From assembly GCF_902635505.1 (NCBI RefSeq), contig NC_045432.1:7189275-7253274 (forward strand): a DNA stretch of 64,000 bases, given 5' to 3'. The stretch's first letter is position 1; every line of letters starts with the position of its first letter. Below are positions 10,989-22,968 of the stretch, one piece after another. Under the pieces are notes generated by a model that did not search any database, was not told where the DNA came from, and worked only from the letters and a program-made list of their open reading frames with translations. The DNA is from Sarcophilus harrisii (Eukaryota > Chordata > Mammalia > Dasyuromorphia > Dasyuridae). A program made the position numbers and the translations under genes.

Positions 10989-11880
10989 GAGACCCCACAG
11001 AGCAGATCAGGGCCAGGTTCCCGCCCCAAAGCGGCCCTTCTCCCAGCCGCGTCCCACAGCACAGGAGTCTCCCTCCCATCTCTGTGAAGGAGGAAGCGGA
11101 GTTCACCCGGCCTCCCATAGGAAAGCTGCAAGTTCCTTGTCTGACAACATCCCCAAATGGCCCAGACCTCGCTGCCCCCACTTTCCTCCTTCACTGAGAC
11201 GGGGAGCCCTGGGGGCAGAACTCAGCTGTGGCTGGACAAGGGCTCATTGGGGAGGGAGACCTGGTCTAGACTCACTGCCCTGCCTCCTTCCCAGGCAGAT
11301 GGGGAGCCCCTGGTGGTGAAATGTGGATATGGCAGGGACATATCATTGTGGAGGGAAGCCCAGGCCACTTGGTCTAGACTCTGCCCCACCCTTCCAACTC
11401 ACAGAGATGTGAGCCCCCGGGGCCCTGGGACTGGGAGGGGAAGGCCCAGAACGTGGGGATCTCCAGCCCAGCGGTCTGGTCCCGGGAGCCTCTGAGCAGG
11501 GGCCTGAAGAAAGCAGGGAGACGGCATGGGGCCCTGGCTGTCCTGCCCCAGACCGTGCCATGGGAACAGGCACAGTGGGGCTCCTGAAGGTTCGTCCCCT
11601 TTTCTGGCTCTCTGCCTGAGGGCTGTAGTTCTCAGCAGTCTCAGGGCACCCTCCTCTGCCTTCTCCAGGGCCCCTGGGATTTGCATTGCCATTGGGGAGA
11701 GGAGGGGGTCTGGCTGTTTCCTGAGCCTGATCCCTGAAGGGGCTTCCAGGTCCAGCTCCCCCCCCCCAGGGTAGGCCTGCTTCCTCCCTTTCCTGTGGGA
11801 GTGTTTTGTGCAATTATCATAGTCCCACACAGGGGTGGCAGGAATTGTCTGGTTCAGCCCCCAGAGGGGGACAAGAATAG
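10940..11880 (+). repeat. Fragment of the GC-rich block inside the satellite
   Basis: The stretch is collinear with 41970-42960 at the left edge of copy B, including the satellite-to-block junction, the 'gttcccgccccaaagcggcc' text, 112-bp repeat units at 11160-11430 and the 'cctgtgggagtg' end. It then returns to satellite at about 11880. Relative to copy B it has many small losses. No exon-like segment of the unit is included. Confidence 0.85.
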
Positions 11881-12326
11881 GCACACATATAGCCCGTGGA
11901 GAACAGTGCAGACCCCTCATAAACACCAGAGGCACACAGCCCCTATAGATATTTGATCACTGATCCACCGCCATGGAGTTTAAGGTTAGAGACCTCTACG
12001 GACATCATGTAGAGAACCCATGTAGAGATGGAAACAGCTCAGAAATCAAGGGCAACACCCCATCTGAACGAGAGGCATCCACCCATTGAGAGAACACACA
12101 TCTGACCAACATGGTGGCAGAGGCTCCATCAAGGACATTAGGGGCAGACACCCCCATGGAGAACAAATTCAGACTGTTTACAAAAATTGGGGCTACAGAT
12201 GTTCCATGGAAATCAAGGGTAGACACCTCAATGGAGGCCAGTCACAGAGACCCCTGGTGAAGATCAAGGGCAGAGACCCACCATGGAAATCAGGGGCACG
12301 ATAACACCATGGAGAATGGGGCAAGA

Positions 12327-12593
12327 CAGAGAAAGAACTCTGGGAGATGACTGAAACTATTATACTTGAATTCAACCTTGATGTTTATGCCCAATTTGCA
12401 TTTCGGGTTTCTTCACAAGCTAATTGTACAATATTTCAGAGTCCTATCTTTGTACAGCAAAATAACGGTTTGGTCATTTATGCCATTAAAATTTAGGAGG
12501 GGGGGTAAGAGGTGAAAAATTGGAACGAGGTTGGTAATTGTTAATGCTGTAGTTACCCATGCATATATCCTGTAAATAAAAGGCTATTAAATT

Positions 12594-12598
<5 letters not shown>
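12327..12598 (+). mobile_element. L1 3' end fragment
   Basis: The fragment holds 'gaaagaactctgggagatga', 'cttcacaagctaattgtaca', 'gtacagcaaaataac' and 'aaataaaaggctattaaatt', the 3' UTR of the L1 type also found at 24440-24786 and 32850-33188. It is strongly 5' truncated and shortened internally. A GA microsatellite sits where the A tail should be. Confidence 0.85.

Positions 12599-12641
<43 letters not shown>
12594..12641. repeat. (GA)n microsatellite
   Basis: This is an almost perfect GA run of about 46 bases directly following the L1 3' end, probably grown from the L1 tail. Confidence 0.95.
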
Positions 12642-12645
<4 letters not shown>

Positions 12646-13268
12646 GGTCAAGAGATCCACTCCATGAAGATCGGGGGGAGACCGATTATGGAGATCAGGA
12701 TCCGAGACCCATGTGCCCTCATGAAGGTCATCAGCAGAGACCCCCCACAGAAATCACAGACCATGTCTCCACATGGAGATCTGTATCAGAGACCCATTAT
12801 GGAGATCGGAGTGAGAGAACCCCATGGACATCAGAGTCCGAGACCACTCCACTGCTGTGGGAGATGGGAACACAGACTAACTGTGTAGATCAGGGACACA
12901 GATACTTCATGAAGGTTAAATGCAGGGAACCCCCATGGAGACCGGGTTAGAATCTTCCATGGAGATGAGTGTCAGAAACCTACCATGGAGATTTCCAGGA
13001 GGGACCCCTAATGGGTAGAGCAGGAGTAGAATGCCCTGTGGAGATCAAAGCTAGAGACCCCCATCAAGGTCAGAGGCAGAACCCCAATAAACATCAGGTT
13101 CAGGGACTTCCCATGGCAGTCAGGGACACAGATCCTTCATGGAGATCAGGGGTATAGACTCCACGGAGATCAAGGCAACTAGGATCCCCACCTTTGTTCA
13201 GGGACAAATCTTCCCATGGAAATCAGACAGACGCACTATGGAAATGAGGGTCAGAGCCCACCATGAAC

Positions 13269-13627
13269 TGTGATGACAGCGTATTTTAAAATCAGCCGGA
13301 GTCAGGAATTCAGGTTAAGGGAAAATCATCAATCTTTATTCTCAGTAGAGGTGAAGAAGGATCGGAGATGAAGGGGATCGAGTATGTATCTAATAGCAAT
13401 GTGTGCAGCTGTGTCAAGAAGGGCAGCCAGACCAGACATTAGCCAGTCCCTCCGCTCTCTTCCTGCCCCTCTGCCTCCACCCCAAAATCGTCATTACCCT
13501 ATACAACATCGACTTGCACAGAGAGGGCGGGGCCTACTCTTTTCCAAGCACATATTAATAGAGTATGGTCCACCACGAACACGTGCTTGGGACCTCAGTG
13601 CATCAACTCGAGCTTCAGCCCATGACA
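13269..13627 (-). mobile_element. Solo LTR with 6-bp target duplication
   Basis: On the minus strand it runs from TGTCATGGGCTG to GGTCATCACA-like text (TGTGATGAC on the + strand). It is flanked by ATGAAC at 13263-13268 and again at 13628-13633. A 6-bp duplication fits class II (betaretrovirus-like) elements. It is the same family as the LTR at 21251-21653, in the opposite orientation. No internal genes remain. Confidence 0.85.
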
Positions 13628-14039
13628 ATGAACATCAAGGCAAAGCCCCCAGTGGATCACAGGGCAGAGACTTTCCATAGATTGGGATCCAATACCCCCT
13701 GGGACACAGTCCCCTTAGGAAGACCAGGGAAAGAGACCATGAGATTACTATTAGAGATTCCCCGTGGAGATCAGTGGCAGAGACCTCCCTTGGAAATCAG
13801 GGGCAGACAACACACATGGAGAGCAGAAGCAGAGACCCAGGGCAGAGAACCGCTCTGCCCTTGGAGATCAGGAGATCTCCCTGATCCCTGATTTTGATCT
13901 GATTCTTCATAGAGATCAGGTTCAGAGATCCCTTTTGGAGATCAAAGAAGACCCCCCACATAAACATCAGGGACAGAGACACCCCATGGAAATCAATGGA
14001 AATGAAATCTCATTGAAATCAGAGACCCCCGAAGAAGCC

Positions 14040-14460
14040 TTAGAAACCCTGAAGTGCCCGGATGAGAGGAAATACAGGACAGCCAAAATCATGACGACTG
14101 ACGAGCGTTTATTGTTAGCTAGCGACCGAACCCCACCAGAACAGGGGAGTCAGTATCAAGTGATTTCCGAGACACGTATTTATCAAAAGAAACAGAAAAG
14201 TTCCCTAACACATTTGTCACACTAAAGGAATTCCATCCTAGACAGGAGGCAAAGATGATTACACCAAGGGGGCCATTCTCAGACAGCAACAAGACAGTAT
14301 TTCTTTGTTTATCAAGTTGTCACGGTCTTGGGGTTTTTTAGGGCAGCACATCTGGGGGTGTAAAAATAATACCATTTACATGAGGGTGTGAAGAGCTAGT
14401 AACAAACTTCTAACTACAGAGTTTCAAGGTTATGTTTCGCACGGTCCAGAGGGCTGTCCT
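14040..14460 (-). mobile_element. Probable LTR, a second family
   Basis: Non-satellite sequence interrupts the array. Read on the minus strand it has the look of an LTR: a promoter-like middle with 'gataaatacgtgt' and AATAAACGCTCGTCAGT near the 3' side. Satellite resumes near 14463. I could not settle the exact ends or a target duplication, and no retroviral genes accompany it. Confidence 0.55.
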
Positions 14461-14609
14461 TCTACTTCGACCCCTGTGGAGATTAGGGTCAGAAATCCCC
14501 CCAGAGATGGAGACCCCTCCACGGAGGTCAGGTTCACAGATATCCCGGGGACAGATACATTCTATGAACATCAAAGACAGGGAACCCCCCCTTAGAGATC
14601 ATGGTGTCA

Positions 14610-14795
14610 GATCCACTGAGAGATGAGTTCTAAAGAGCTGAATACAAACCAAAAAGAAGAAATGGTGGAAGAGAGCAGCAGAGTGTGTGAAGACAGGGGC
14701 AAAGATTCACAGGGAAATTAGGGGGGAAAGGTCAGTTCATGAGAAAGGGAAGAAAAACGGGTAAGGAATAAAAGGTGACGGCGTTATTGTGGCAG
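14610..14795 (+). repeat. A+G-rich array spacer, copy 2
   Basis: It has 'aaaaagaagaaatggtggaa', 'ggggcaaagattcacaggga' and 'gttattgtggcagag'. It belongs to the commoner subtype with 'gatggtggaag', unlike copies 1 and 9. Confidence 0.8.
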
Positions 14796-16689
14796 AGACT
14801 CCACAAGGGAGATCACAGAAGAGACCCCCACCATGGAGATCAGGGACAGAGGCCCACTTGGAGATCTGGGTCAGAGACCCATTATGGAGAGCTTTGTCAG
14901 AGATCTGCCTTGGAGATCTGCTTCAAAGATACCAAAGATATCTCTACAGAAGTCCTATGGAGATCAGGGCCAAAGACCCACCATGAAGATCGTGGGCATA
15001 GACCCCCATGAAGATGAGATGTAAAGATCTGACATGGAGTTCAGGGTCATAGGCAGCCGATGGATTTCAGGGACACAGATGACTCCAGGGGCAAATACCC
15101 TCCATGGACAGCAAGGACAGAGATCCCCGACAGAGATCAAGGTCCGATATCCCCCAAGGCAAAGTCCCCTTTTAGAGACCAGGGACAGAAACCTCACATA
15201 GATATTAGTGTCAGAGTCCCCCATGGAGATCAATGACAGACCTATCATGGGGGTCAGAGACACCCCATGGAGGTCAGGGGCACAGACACCCTTGAAGACC
15301 AAAAGCAGAGACCACACATGGAGATCAAGGGCAAAGACCTGCCTTGGAAATCAGGGACAAAGACAGCCAATTGAGATCTGAGAGACCTCCTATGGAGATC
15401 AGGATCAAAACACCCAATGGAGATCAGGGATAGGGAACCCCCATGGAAATCAGGATAAGAGACCCTCATGGAGATCAGTGGCAAAGACCCCCTATAGAAA
15501 GCAGGGACATAGTCTCCACATTGAGATCGGTGTCAGAGACCCAGTATGGAGATCAGAGTCAGAGAACCCCTAGGAGATCAGGATCCAAGACCACCTGGGG
15601 CAAAGAAACACTATGGAGGTAGGGGCCACAGACTCATCATGAAGATCAGGGGCATAGAACCTTCAGGATGGTTAAATGCAGGGACCCTCCATGGAAATCA
15701 GATTAAACTCCCCTTTTTAGATCAGGGTCAGACCCCCCCCCAATGGAGATCAGGGGCAAAAAGCCCCACTAAAATCTGAGAGAGACCTGCTATGAAAATC
15801 AAGAGTCAGAGAACACCATAGAAATCAAGGTATACCTCCCAATGCATTTCAGGGGCAGAGATCCTGTGGGGAGATAAGCGGCAGAGACTCTCATGGAGAC
15901 CTGGGAAACAGAACCACGAAATTGAGGGATATAGGCCTCTCATGAACATCAAGTGTAGGGACCCCCCATGGAGATCAGGGTCAGAAACTACCTGGGGAGA
16001 TCAAGGTAGAGCCCCATCAGGCACACATACCCCCCATGAACAACAGTGCAGACCCCTCATAAATATTAGGGACACAGCCCCTATGGATATTCGAATCACT
16101 GACCACCCCCTACCCTGGAGATCAGACTCAGAGACCCCCCATGGACATCTTGGGTAGAGCACCCACATAGGGATCAAAGTCAGAAAGCCCCCATGGAAAT
16201 CAAGGGCAAATACCCCATTCAGTTCAGAGATAGACTCCCCATGGATATCATGGTCAGAGACCCATTATGGAGATCAGTGGCAGTCCCCAATAAACATCAG
16301 GTTCAGAGACCAGCCACAGATGTCGGGGACACTGACTCCCTCCCCATGAAGACCAAAGACAGAGATGGAGATCAGGAACAAGGAACTCTCATATTGATTT
16401 GAGACAGACTCCTCTTTGAGTCAGGGTCAGAATTTTGTATTGGAGAGGAATGCAGACCCCCATATGGTGATCAGGGGCAGAGACACTCCATGGAAATCTG
16501 GGGCAAAGACCCCTCATTGAAATGAGAGACAGAACTCCCAAGGAGATCAGGGTCAGAGACCCCATGTAGATTAATGTCAGAAATCCCCCCAGTAATATAG
16601 ATTCTTCAGGGGAGATCAGGTTTACAAACTCCTCAGAGGCAGTGATCAGATGTTAAAGACAGGGACCCTCCCCAATGGAGATCACAGTG

Positions 16690-16880
16690 TGAGATCCACT
16701 GAGAGAATGATAAAGAGATGAGCATTTAAGAGAAAGAAAAGATGGTGGAAGGGAGCAGTAGAGTATATGGAGATAAGGGGCAAAGATTTACAGGGAAATT
16801 AGGGAGAAAAGGTCAGGTTATGAGAAAGGGAAGAGAAACATATAAGGAATAAATGATGGCAGAGTTATTGTGGCAGAGAA
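16690..16880 (+). repeat. A+G-rich array spacer, copy 3
   Basis: The landmark order is the same as in copy 2. It is introduced by 'gagatccactgagag', a phrase that also introduces copies 2 and 6, so the flanking monomers were copied together with the spacer. Confidence 0.8.
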
Positions 16881-17325
16881 CCCCACCAAAGAGAGCAGTA
16901 GCACAGACACCCACAGAGGTGAGCAACAGAGATCCCACATGGAGATCTGTGTCACAGAACCATTTTGGAGATCTGGGTCAGAGAACCCCATGGAGATCAG
17001 GGTCCATGACCACCCATGGGTAAAGAACCACCATGGAGATCAGAGGCTTACAGAAGACATCAGGGGCATAGATTTTCATGAAGGTTAAATTCAGGGACTC
17101 CCCATGGAGATCAGGTTAAACCCTCTCATGGAGATCAGAGGCAGAGACTCCTCATGGAGATCACAGCTAGGGCCCCCTCCCCATGCAGATAATGGGCAGA
17201 GACCCATTATGGAGACCAGGGTCTGAGACCCCTATGGAGATCAGGGTCAGAGATGCCCCTGGGGCAAAGACATCAAGGTCAGAGACCCCCATATATATTA
17301 CGGGGAGAGATGGATGAAGAATTGA

Positions 17326-17500
17326 AGGATTAGGACAGCTAGGTGGCACAGTAGATAGAGCACCAGCCCTGAAGTTACAAAAAAACTGAGTTCAAATGTG
17401 ACCTCAGACACTTAACATTTCCTAGCTGTGTGACCCTGGTAAAGTACTTAACCCCAATTGCCTCAGCAAAAAAAAAAAAAAAAAAGAAGAAGAAGAAGAA
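17326..17500 (+). mobile_element. tRNA-derived marsupial SINE with target duplication
   Basis: The head is 'cagctaggtggcacagtag' with 'gagttcaaatgtgacc' as the B box; the body has 'cctagctgtgtgaccctgg' and 'cttaaccccaattgcctcag', followed by an A-rich tail that passes into (GAA)n. The flanks repeat GAAGAATTGA at 17316-17325 and 17501-17510. This is a typical L1-mobilised SINE insertion, fairly well preserved. Confidence 0.9.
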
Positions 17501-18319
17501 GAAGAATTGAGGCATATGGTGATCATGGTCAGAGACCCCCATGGAGATGAAGACCAGAGTTTCCCCATGAAGATCAAATTCCAACTGGCCATCAAAATCA
17601 GGGTCAGAAATGCCCCATTGAGATCAGGGATGGAGACCTCCTATGGAGGTCAGACACACAGAAGCCTAGTACAGATAAAGGTCAGAAACCAGCCATGAAA
17701 ATCAGGGGCAAAAGGTCACCAATTAAATCAGGGTAAAAGACTCCCCCATGGAGACCATTGTCAGAGACTCACTAAGGAGATCAAGCTCAGAGACACCCTG
17801 GGGAGATCAGAAACAGAGTCCCCCAATGATCAGTGGTAGAAGATCCTCATAGAAATCAGAGACAGAGTCTTCACATGGGAGATCTTTGTCAGAGACTCAG
17901 TATGGAGATCAGAGTCAGAGAACCCCATGGAGATCAGGTTCCAAGCAAAGAACTGCTATGGAGATAGGGGCCACAGACTTACCATGGAAATCACGGCATA
18001 GATCCTTCATGAAGATCAGGTGCCGGAAACCCCCATGAAGATCAGAGAAGATTGCCCATTGGAGGTCAGGGGCAGAGACACCCACATGGAGATTAGGGTA
18101 GAGAACTTCTATTGGAGATCAGTGAGAGAGACCTGCCATGGAAATTAGGATCAGAGATCCCCAATAGAGATCAAGGTCCAATACCACTTGGGCAGATCTC
18201 CCTTCTGGAGACAAGGGGGCAGAGATCAAACATGGAGATTATTGTTGGAGACCCTCTATGGAGATCATGGTAAGGGACCTCCCACGGGGATCAGCAAAAG
18301 AGACCCCCCCCCCGCAGTG

Positions 18320-18512
18320 ATTACACCATGAGATTCACTAAAGCATGATGGAATGAGAGTTGAAGAAGACATGGGGGAAGGGGCCAGCACAATGTGAAGA
18401 CATGAGGGGCAAGATACATGGGTAAATTATGGGGAAAAAAATCAGGTCATGAGGAAGGGAAAAGAAACATGTACAGAATAGAAAGTTCCAGGGTCATTGT
18501 GGCAGAGGTCCC
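18320..18512 (+). repeat. A+G-rich array spacer, copy 4
   Basis: It runs from 'gatggaatgagagttgaaga' to 'agggtcattgtggcagag' and has 'aatcaggtcatgaggaaggg' in the middle. Confidence 0.75.
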
Positions 18513-18896
18513 ACAAAGACGATCAGGAATACAGAAAGTCATGGAGATCAGAGGCACAGAGCCCCCACAGAAATCAGGGCTAGAGACCACCATGGTAATG
18601 AGAGGCAGAATTATTTATGAGTACAGACCACTCTCTATGAAATCGGGGAAAGAGACCACCCACAGAGATTAGTGTCAGAGATTCCCCCCCAATGAAATTT
18701 AAGGGCAGAAACCACACATGGAGATCAGGATCAAAACCCCCCATTGGGATCTGACACAGATTCTCTATTGAGATCAGAGACCCCCTAGAGATTAGGGCAG
18801 AGCCCCCCCCCCTCCACATGGAGAGCAGGAGAAGAGACATCCCATGGAGATCAAAGACTGAGTTCCCACATGTAGATCAAATTCAGGCTGCCAATA

Positions 18897-19265
18897 AAAA
18901 TCAGTCACAGTTGTGAATTGTTGTGAGTAGTTTTTTGTTGATTCTCTAGGGTTCTCTAAGTATACCATCATATCATCTACAAAGAGCGATAATTTGGTTT
19001 CCTCATTACCTACTCTAATTCCTTTAATCTCATTCTCATCTCTTATTGCCGAAGCTAGCATTTCTAATACAATATTGAATAGCAATGGTGACAGTGGGCA
19101 ACTTTGTTTCACTCCTAATCTTACTGGGAATGGTTCTTGTTTATCCCCATTACATATGATGCTTGATAGAGTCGGGAGTTGGGACACACGCCTCCCAACT
19201 CTAACCCTAACCCTAACCCTAAATGGTTTTAAATAGATGCTCTTGATCATTTTAAGGAAAGGTCC
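18897..19265 (-). mobile_element. Inverted L1 ORF2 fragment (reverse transcriptase region)
   Basis: The minus strand encodes reverse-transcriptase text with [20 protein letters not shown], then [18 protein letters not shown] and the catalytic [12 protein letters not shown] (usually FADDMMVY in this L1). The open frame runs 161 codons because it continues into satellite. Directly to the right lies a + strand piece of a later part of ORF2 (19268-19617). An inverted upstream piece followed by a sense downstream piece is what twin priming produces. Confidence 0.85.
19163..19222. repeat. Foldback plus telomere-type repeat inside the L1 fragment
   Basis: Within the inverted L1, text not belonging to L1 contains GAGTTGGGA and its exact complement TCCCAACTC separated by nine bases, followed by three and a half CTAACC repeats at 19199-19222. 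L1 sequence ('ggttttaaatagatgc') resumes after it. Confidence 0.8.
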
Positions 19266-19267
19266 AT

Positions 19268-19617
19268 TATGACACACTTCTCAGATTGGCTAAGATAACA
19301 GGAAAAGATAATGGTGAATGTTGGAGGAGACGTGGGAAACCTGGGATGCTAATACATTGTTAGTGGAACTATGAATGGATCCAGCCATTCTGGAGAGCAG
19401 TTTGGAAATATGCTCAAAAAGGTATCAAACTGTGCACACTAGCCCTTTTTGTAGTGGCTAAAAACTGGAAACTGAATGGGATGTCCATCAGTTGGAGAAT
19501 GGCTGAATAAATTGTGGTATATGAATATTATGGAATATTACTGTTCTGTAAGAAATGACCAACAGGATAATTTCAGAAAGGCCTGGAGAGACTTACATGA
19601 ACTGATGCTGAGTGATC
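19268..19617 (+). mobile_element. L1 ORF2 3' fragment, sense piece
   Basis: The text 'cttctcagattggctaaga', 'aatgttggaggagac', 'caaactgtgcacac' and 'acttacatgaactgatgctg' is L1 ORF2 C-terminal sequence. It ends without 3' UTR or A tail where satellite resumes, so the 3' end was lost after insertion or was recombined away. Confidence 0.85.
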
Positions 19618-19884
19618 AGGGTCAGAGTTCCCCATAGAGATCATGATCCAGGATTCCCTGGGGAAGAGTCCTTATATTCATACTAGGAACACATCCCCCA
19701 CCATGGAAATCAAAGACAGACACCCCCCCCCATGGAGAACAAAGTCAGGTACCACCCATGAAAGTCAGGGTCAGAGAACTCCCATGGAGTTCAGGATCAG
19801 AGACTATCTATGGAGATCAGTATCAGAAAGAAACCCAGGGAAAGAAACATCCACCATGGACATCAAGGACAAAGACCCCCCCCC

Positions 19885-20092
19885 ATGTTTATCACATGAT
19901 GAGATGGATGAAGAGACGAGGGATAGAAAGCTGAAGATCAACGAAAAACAAGAGATGGTAGAAGGGACAGCAGAGTGTGTGGACACAGAGGCAAAGATTC
20001 GCAGGGAAATAAGAGGAAAAGATCAGGTCACGAAGAAGGGAAGAGAAACGTATAAAGAATACAAGGTGACAGAGTTATTGTCTCAGAGATCC
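19885..20092 (+). repeat. A+G-rich array spacer, copy 5
   Basis: This is the fullest left end of the spacer: 'tgatgagatggatgaagag', 'gggatagaaagctgaag' and 'aacaagagatggtagaaggg'. Copies 8 and 10 share this left end. Confidence 0.8.
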
Positions 20093-20949
20093 CACCAAGG
20101 AGATCAAGGGCAGAGACGCAGGGGCAAAGACCACACTTGGAAATCAGAGGTAGAGATATCCCCAAGGATGTCAGGTCTACAGAAGCCTCATGGAGACTGG
20201 GGCAAAGACAACCCCCCTACAGAGATCATGATGAAAGATCCCTTAGAAATTAACATCACAGATCCCCCACGGAGATCAGATTCCGAGACCCATTATGGAG
20301 CACAGAATCAGAGATCCCCCATGGAGATCAGTGTCCAATAACCTCAGAGCTAGAACCACCTTATGGAGACTAAGGGGGGAGATCTCACTTAGAGATTAGT
20401 GTCGGAGTCCTCACATGGAGAGTAGTGGCAGACCCCCAGAGACCCTCCCCAATCAAATCAGTGCCAGAAACCCCACATGAAAATCAGAGGCAGAACCCTC
20501 TTGGATATCTGGAGCAGAGACCAGAGATCAGGGCTAGAGACCCTCCATGAAGGTCAGAGGCAGATGCCAACGGACATCAGGTTCACAGACCTCCCATAGA
20601 GGTCCGGGACTCAGACCGCAGACCCCCACGTGGAGATTAGGGGCAGAGACACTCCATGAAGATCAGGGTCATAGACTACCCGGGGGCAGAGTCTCTCCAT
20701 GGAGATCAAGGACATAGTCCCCCAGTGATTGAAATTAGTCACACATGAACCTAGTGGAGATCAAGGTCAGGAATCCATCATGGATATCAGGGGTAAAGAC
20801 ACTCCATGAAGATCAGAGACTGAGACCCCTTTGGAGATTAGTGTCAGAAATGCCCCCAGGGATGGAGACCCCGCATTGCAGATCAGGTTCACAGACTCCC
20901 TGGGGCAAAGATCCTCCATAAGCATCAAAGACAGGAACCCCGCCATGAA

Positions 20950-21152
20950 GATCACAGTGTGAAATCCACTGAGAGATGAGAGATAAAGTGCTGAACAATA
21001 TCAAAAAAGAAAATATGGTGGAAGGGGACAGAAGAGTGTGTGGAGATGAGGAGCAAAGATTTACAGGGAAATTAGGGGGATAAGGTCAGGTCATGAGGAA
21101 GGGAAGAGAACTGTGTGAGGGACAAACGGTGGCAGGGTTACTGTAGCAGAGA
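20950..21152 (+). repeat. A+G-rich array spacer, copy 6
   Basis: It is introduced by 'gaaatccactgagagatgag' as in copies 2 and 3. It ends 'agggttactgtagcagag' and is followed about 100 bp later by the LTR at 21251. Confidence 0.8.
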
Positions 21153-21250
21153 ACCCCACCAAAGAGATCAGTGGCATAGAAGCCCCATGGAGTTGAATGA
21201 CAGAGATCTCACATGGAGATATATGTCAGAGACCCAGTCTGGAGATCTGG

Positions 21251-21653
21251 TGTAATGGGCTGAGGCTTGAGTTGATGCACTGAGGTCCCAAGCACGTGAG
21301 GCTAAATAGTAATTGGACTATATTCTATTAATATATGTGCTTGGAGAAAGAATGGCCCCCGCCCACTCTGTGCAAGTCCAGATGTGTTGTATAGGAAATG
21401 ACGATTTTGGCGGGTGGAGGCAGAGGGGCAGGAAGAGAGGCAGAGAGAGACTGCTGGCTGGCTTCTGGTCTGGTGGCTGCTGGTCCCGTGGCTTCTGGTC
21501 TGGCTAGCTTCTTGACTCAGCTGCACACATTGCTATTGCCAGTTCCCCTTTTACCTCTGACCCTTTTTCACCTCTACTGAAAATAAAGGTTGAAGATTTT
21601 CCCTTAACCTGAATTCCTGACTCCGGCTGATTTTAAAATACGCGGTCATCACA
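21251..21653 (+). mobile_element. Solo LTR with perfect 6-bp target duplication
   Basis: The element runs from TGTAATGGGCTGAGG to GCGGTCATCACA and is flanked by ATCTGG at 21245-21250 and 21654-21659. It has a polyadenylation signal in 'actgaaaataaaggttg'. It is about 45 bp longer than its relative at 13269-13627. The perfect duplication and lack of internal sequence mark an ordinary solo LTR, class II type by duplication length. Confidence 0.9.
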
Positions 21654-22769
21654 ATCTGGGTCAGAGATGTCCCATGGAGATCGGCACCCAGGACCGCCCA
21701 GGGGCAAAAACCCACTGTGGGCATGAGGACTAGGATCACACATCAGGAGCAGAAGCCGCGAATGAAGATCAAGTGTAGATCAAGATCAAAGACCCCTCAT
21801 TGTGATCTGGGAAAGACTCTCCATTGAGATCAGGGTCAGAGATCCCTTATGGAGATCAAGGCCGACCCCCCAGAGGGAAATCAGGGGCAGAGACATCACA
21901 TGAAATCAGGGATAAAGTCTCCACATGGAGATCTGTGTCAGAGACCCAGTATGGAGATTAGAATAAGAGAACCCCATGAAGATCAAAATTAAAGACCTCC
22001 CCAACTAGAGGTCAAGGGTAGAGATGTCCCAGGGAGATCGTGAGTAGGAAATTAGGTGCCCAAAAAACCCTACTGAAATCAGAGACAGACCCGCTATGGA
22101 AATCAGGGTCAGAGACCACTAGGGAGTTCAATGCAGACCCCTCAATGGATTTCAGGGGCAGACACCCTCCATGGAGATCAGAATTCGATAACCCTTGGGG
22201 CAGAGTCCCCTTAGAGAGGCCAGGGACAGAGACCAGACATAGAGATGACTGCTGGATACTCCCCATGGATACCAGTGATAGAGAATCTCCGTGGAGATCT
22301 GGGGCAAAGACCACACTTGGAGATCAGAGGCAGATCCCCAATGGACGTGAGACTCAGGCGTCACCAATGGCGGTCAGAGACACACACTCCCCACGGAGAC
22401 ACAGGACAGAGACCACCTGTGGAGATCTGGAGCAAAGACCTTTGATTGTGGTCTGAGACAGACTCCTCGTTGATATCAGGGTCAGAGACCCCCCATGGAG
22501 ATCAAGGCAGACTCCCACATGGAGATCAGGGGCAGAAATATATCGCATGAAAATCATGAACAAACAACCCGCATTGAAATCACAGACAGACCTGTTATGA
22601 AAATCGGGGTGTGAGGCCATCATGGAGATCAAGGCAGACCTCCCCCAGTGGATTTCAGGGGAAGAAGCCCTCCATGGAGATCAGGATTCAATACCCTCTG
22701 GGGCAGAGCCACCTTATGGAGAGACAGTTGGAAACCTCACATGGAAACCAGTGTCCGATCCATGGAAAT

Positions 22770-22968
22770 TGCAGGGCAAGATGAATGAAGAAATGAGTGA
22801 TGGAGAGCTGAAGACGAACAAAAAAGAAGAGATGGTGGAAGGCGCAGAAGTGTGGGGAGATGTGGGGCAAAGATTCATAGGGAAATTAGGAGGGGAAAGA
22901 TCAGGTCATGAAAAAGGGAAGAGAAATACATAAGGAATAGAAGGTACCACGGTTATTGTGGCAGAGAA
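22770..22968 (+). repeat. A+G-rich array spacer, copy 7
   Basis: It has 'gatgaatgaagaaatgagtg', 'aaaaaagaagagatggtgga' and 'ggttattgtggcagagaa'. The part before it matches the 'ctggggcagagcc' satellite variant. Confidence 0.8.
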
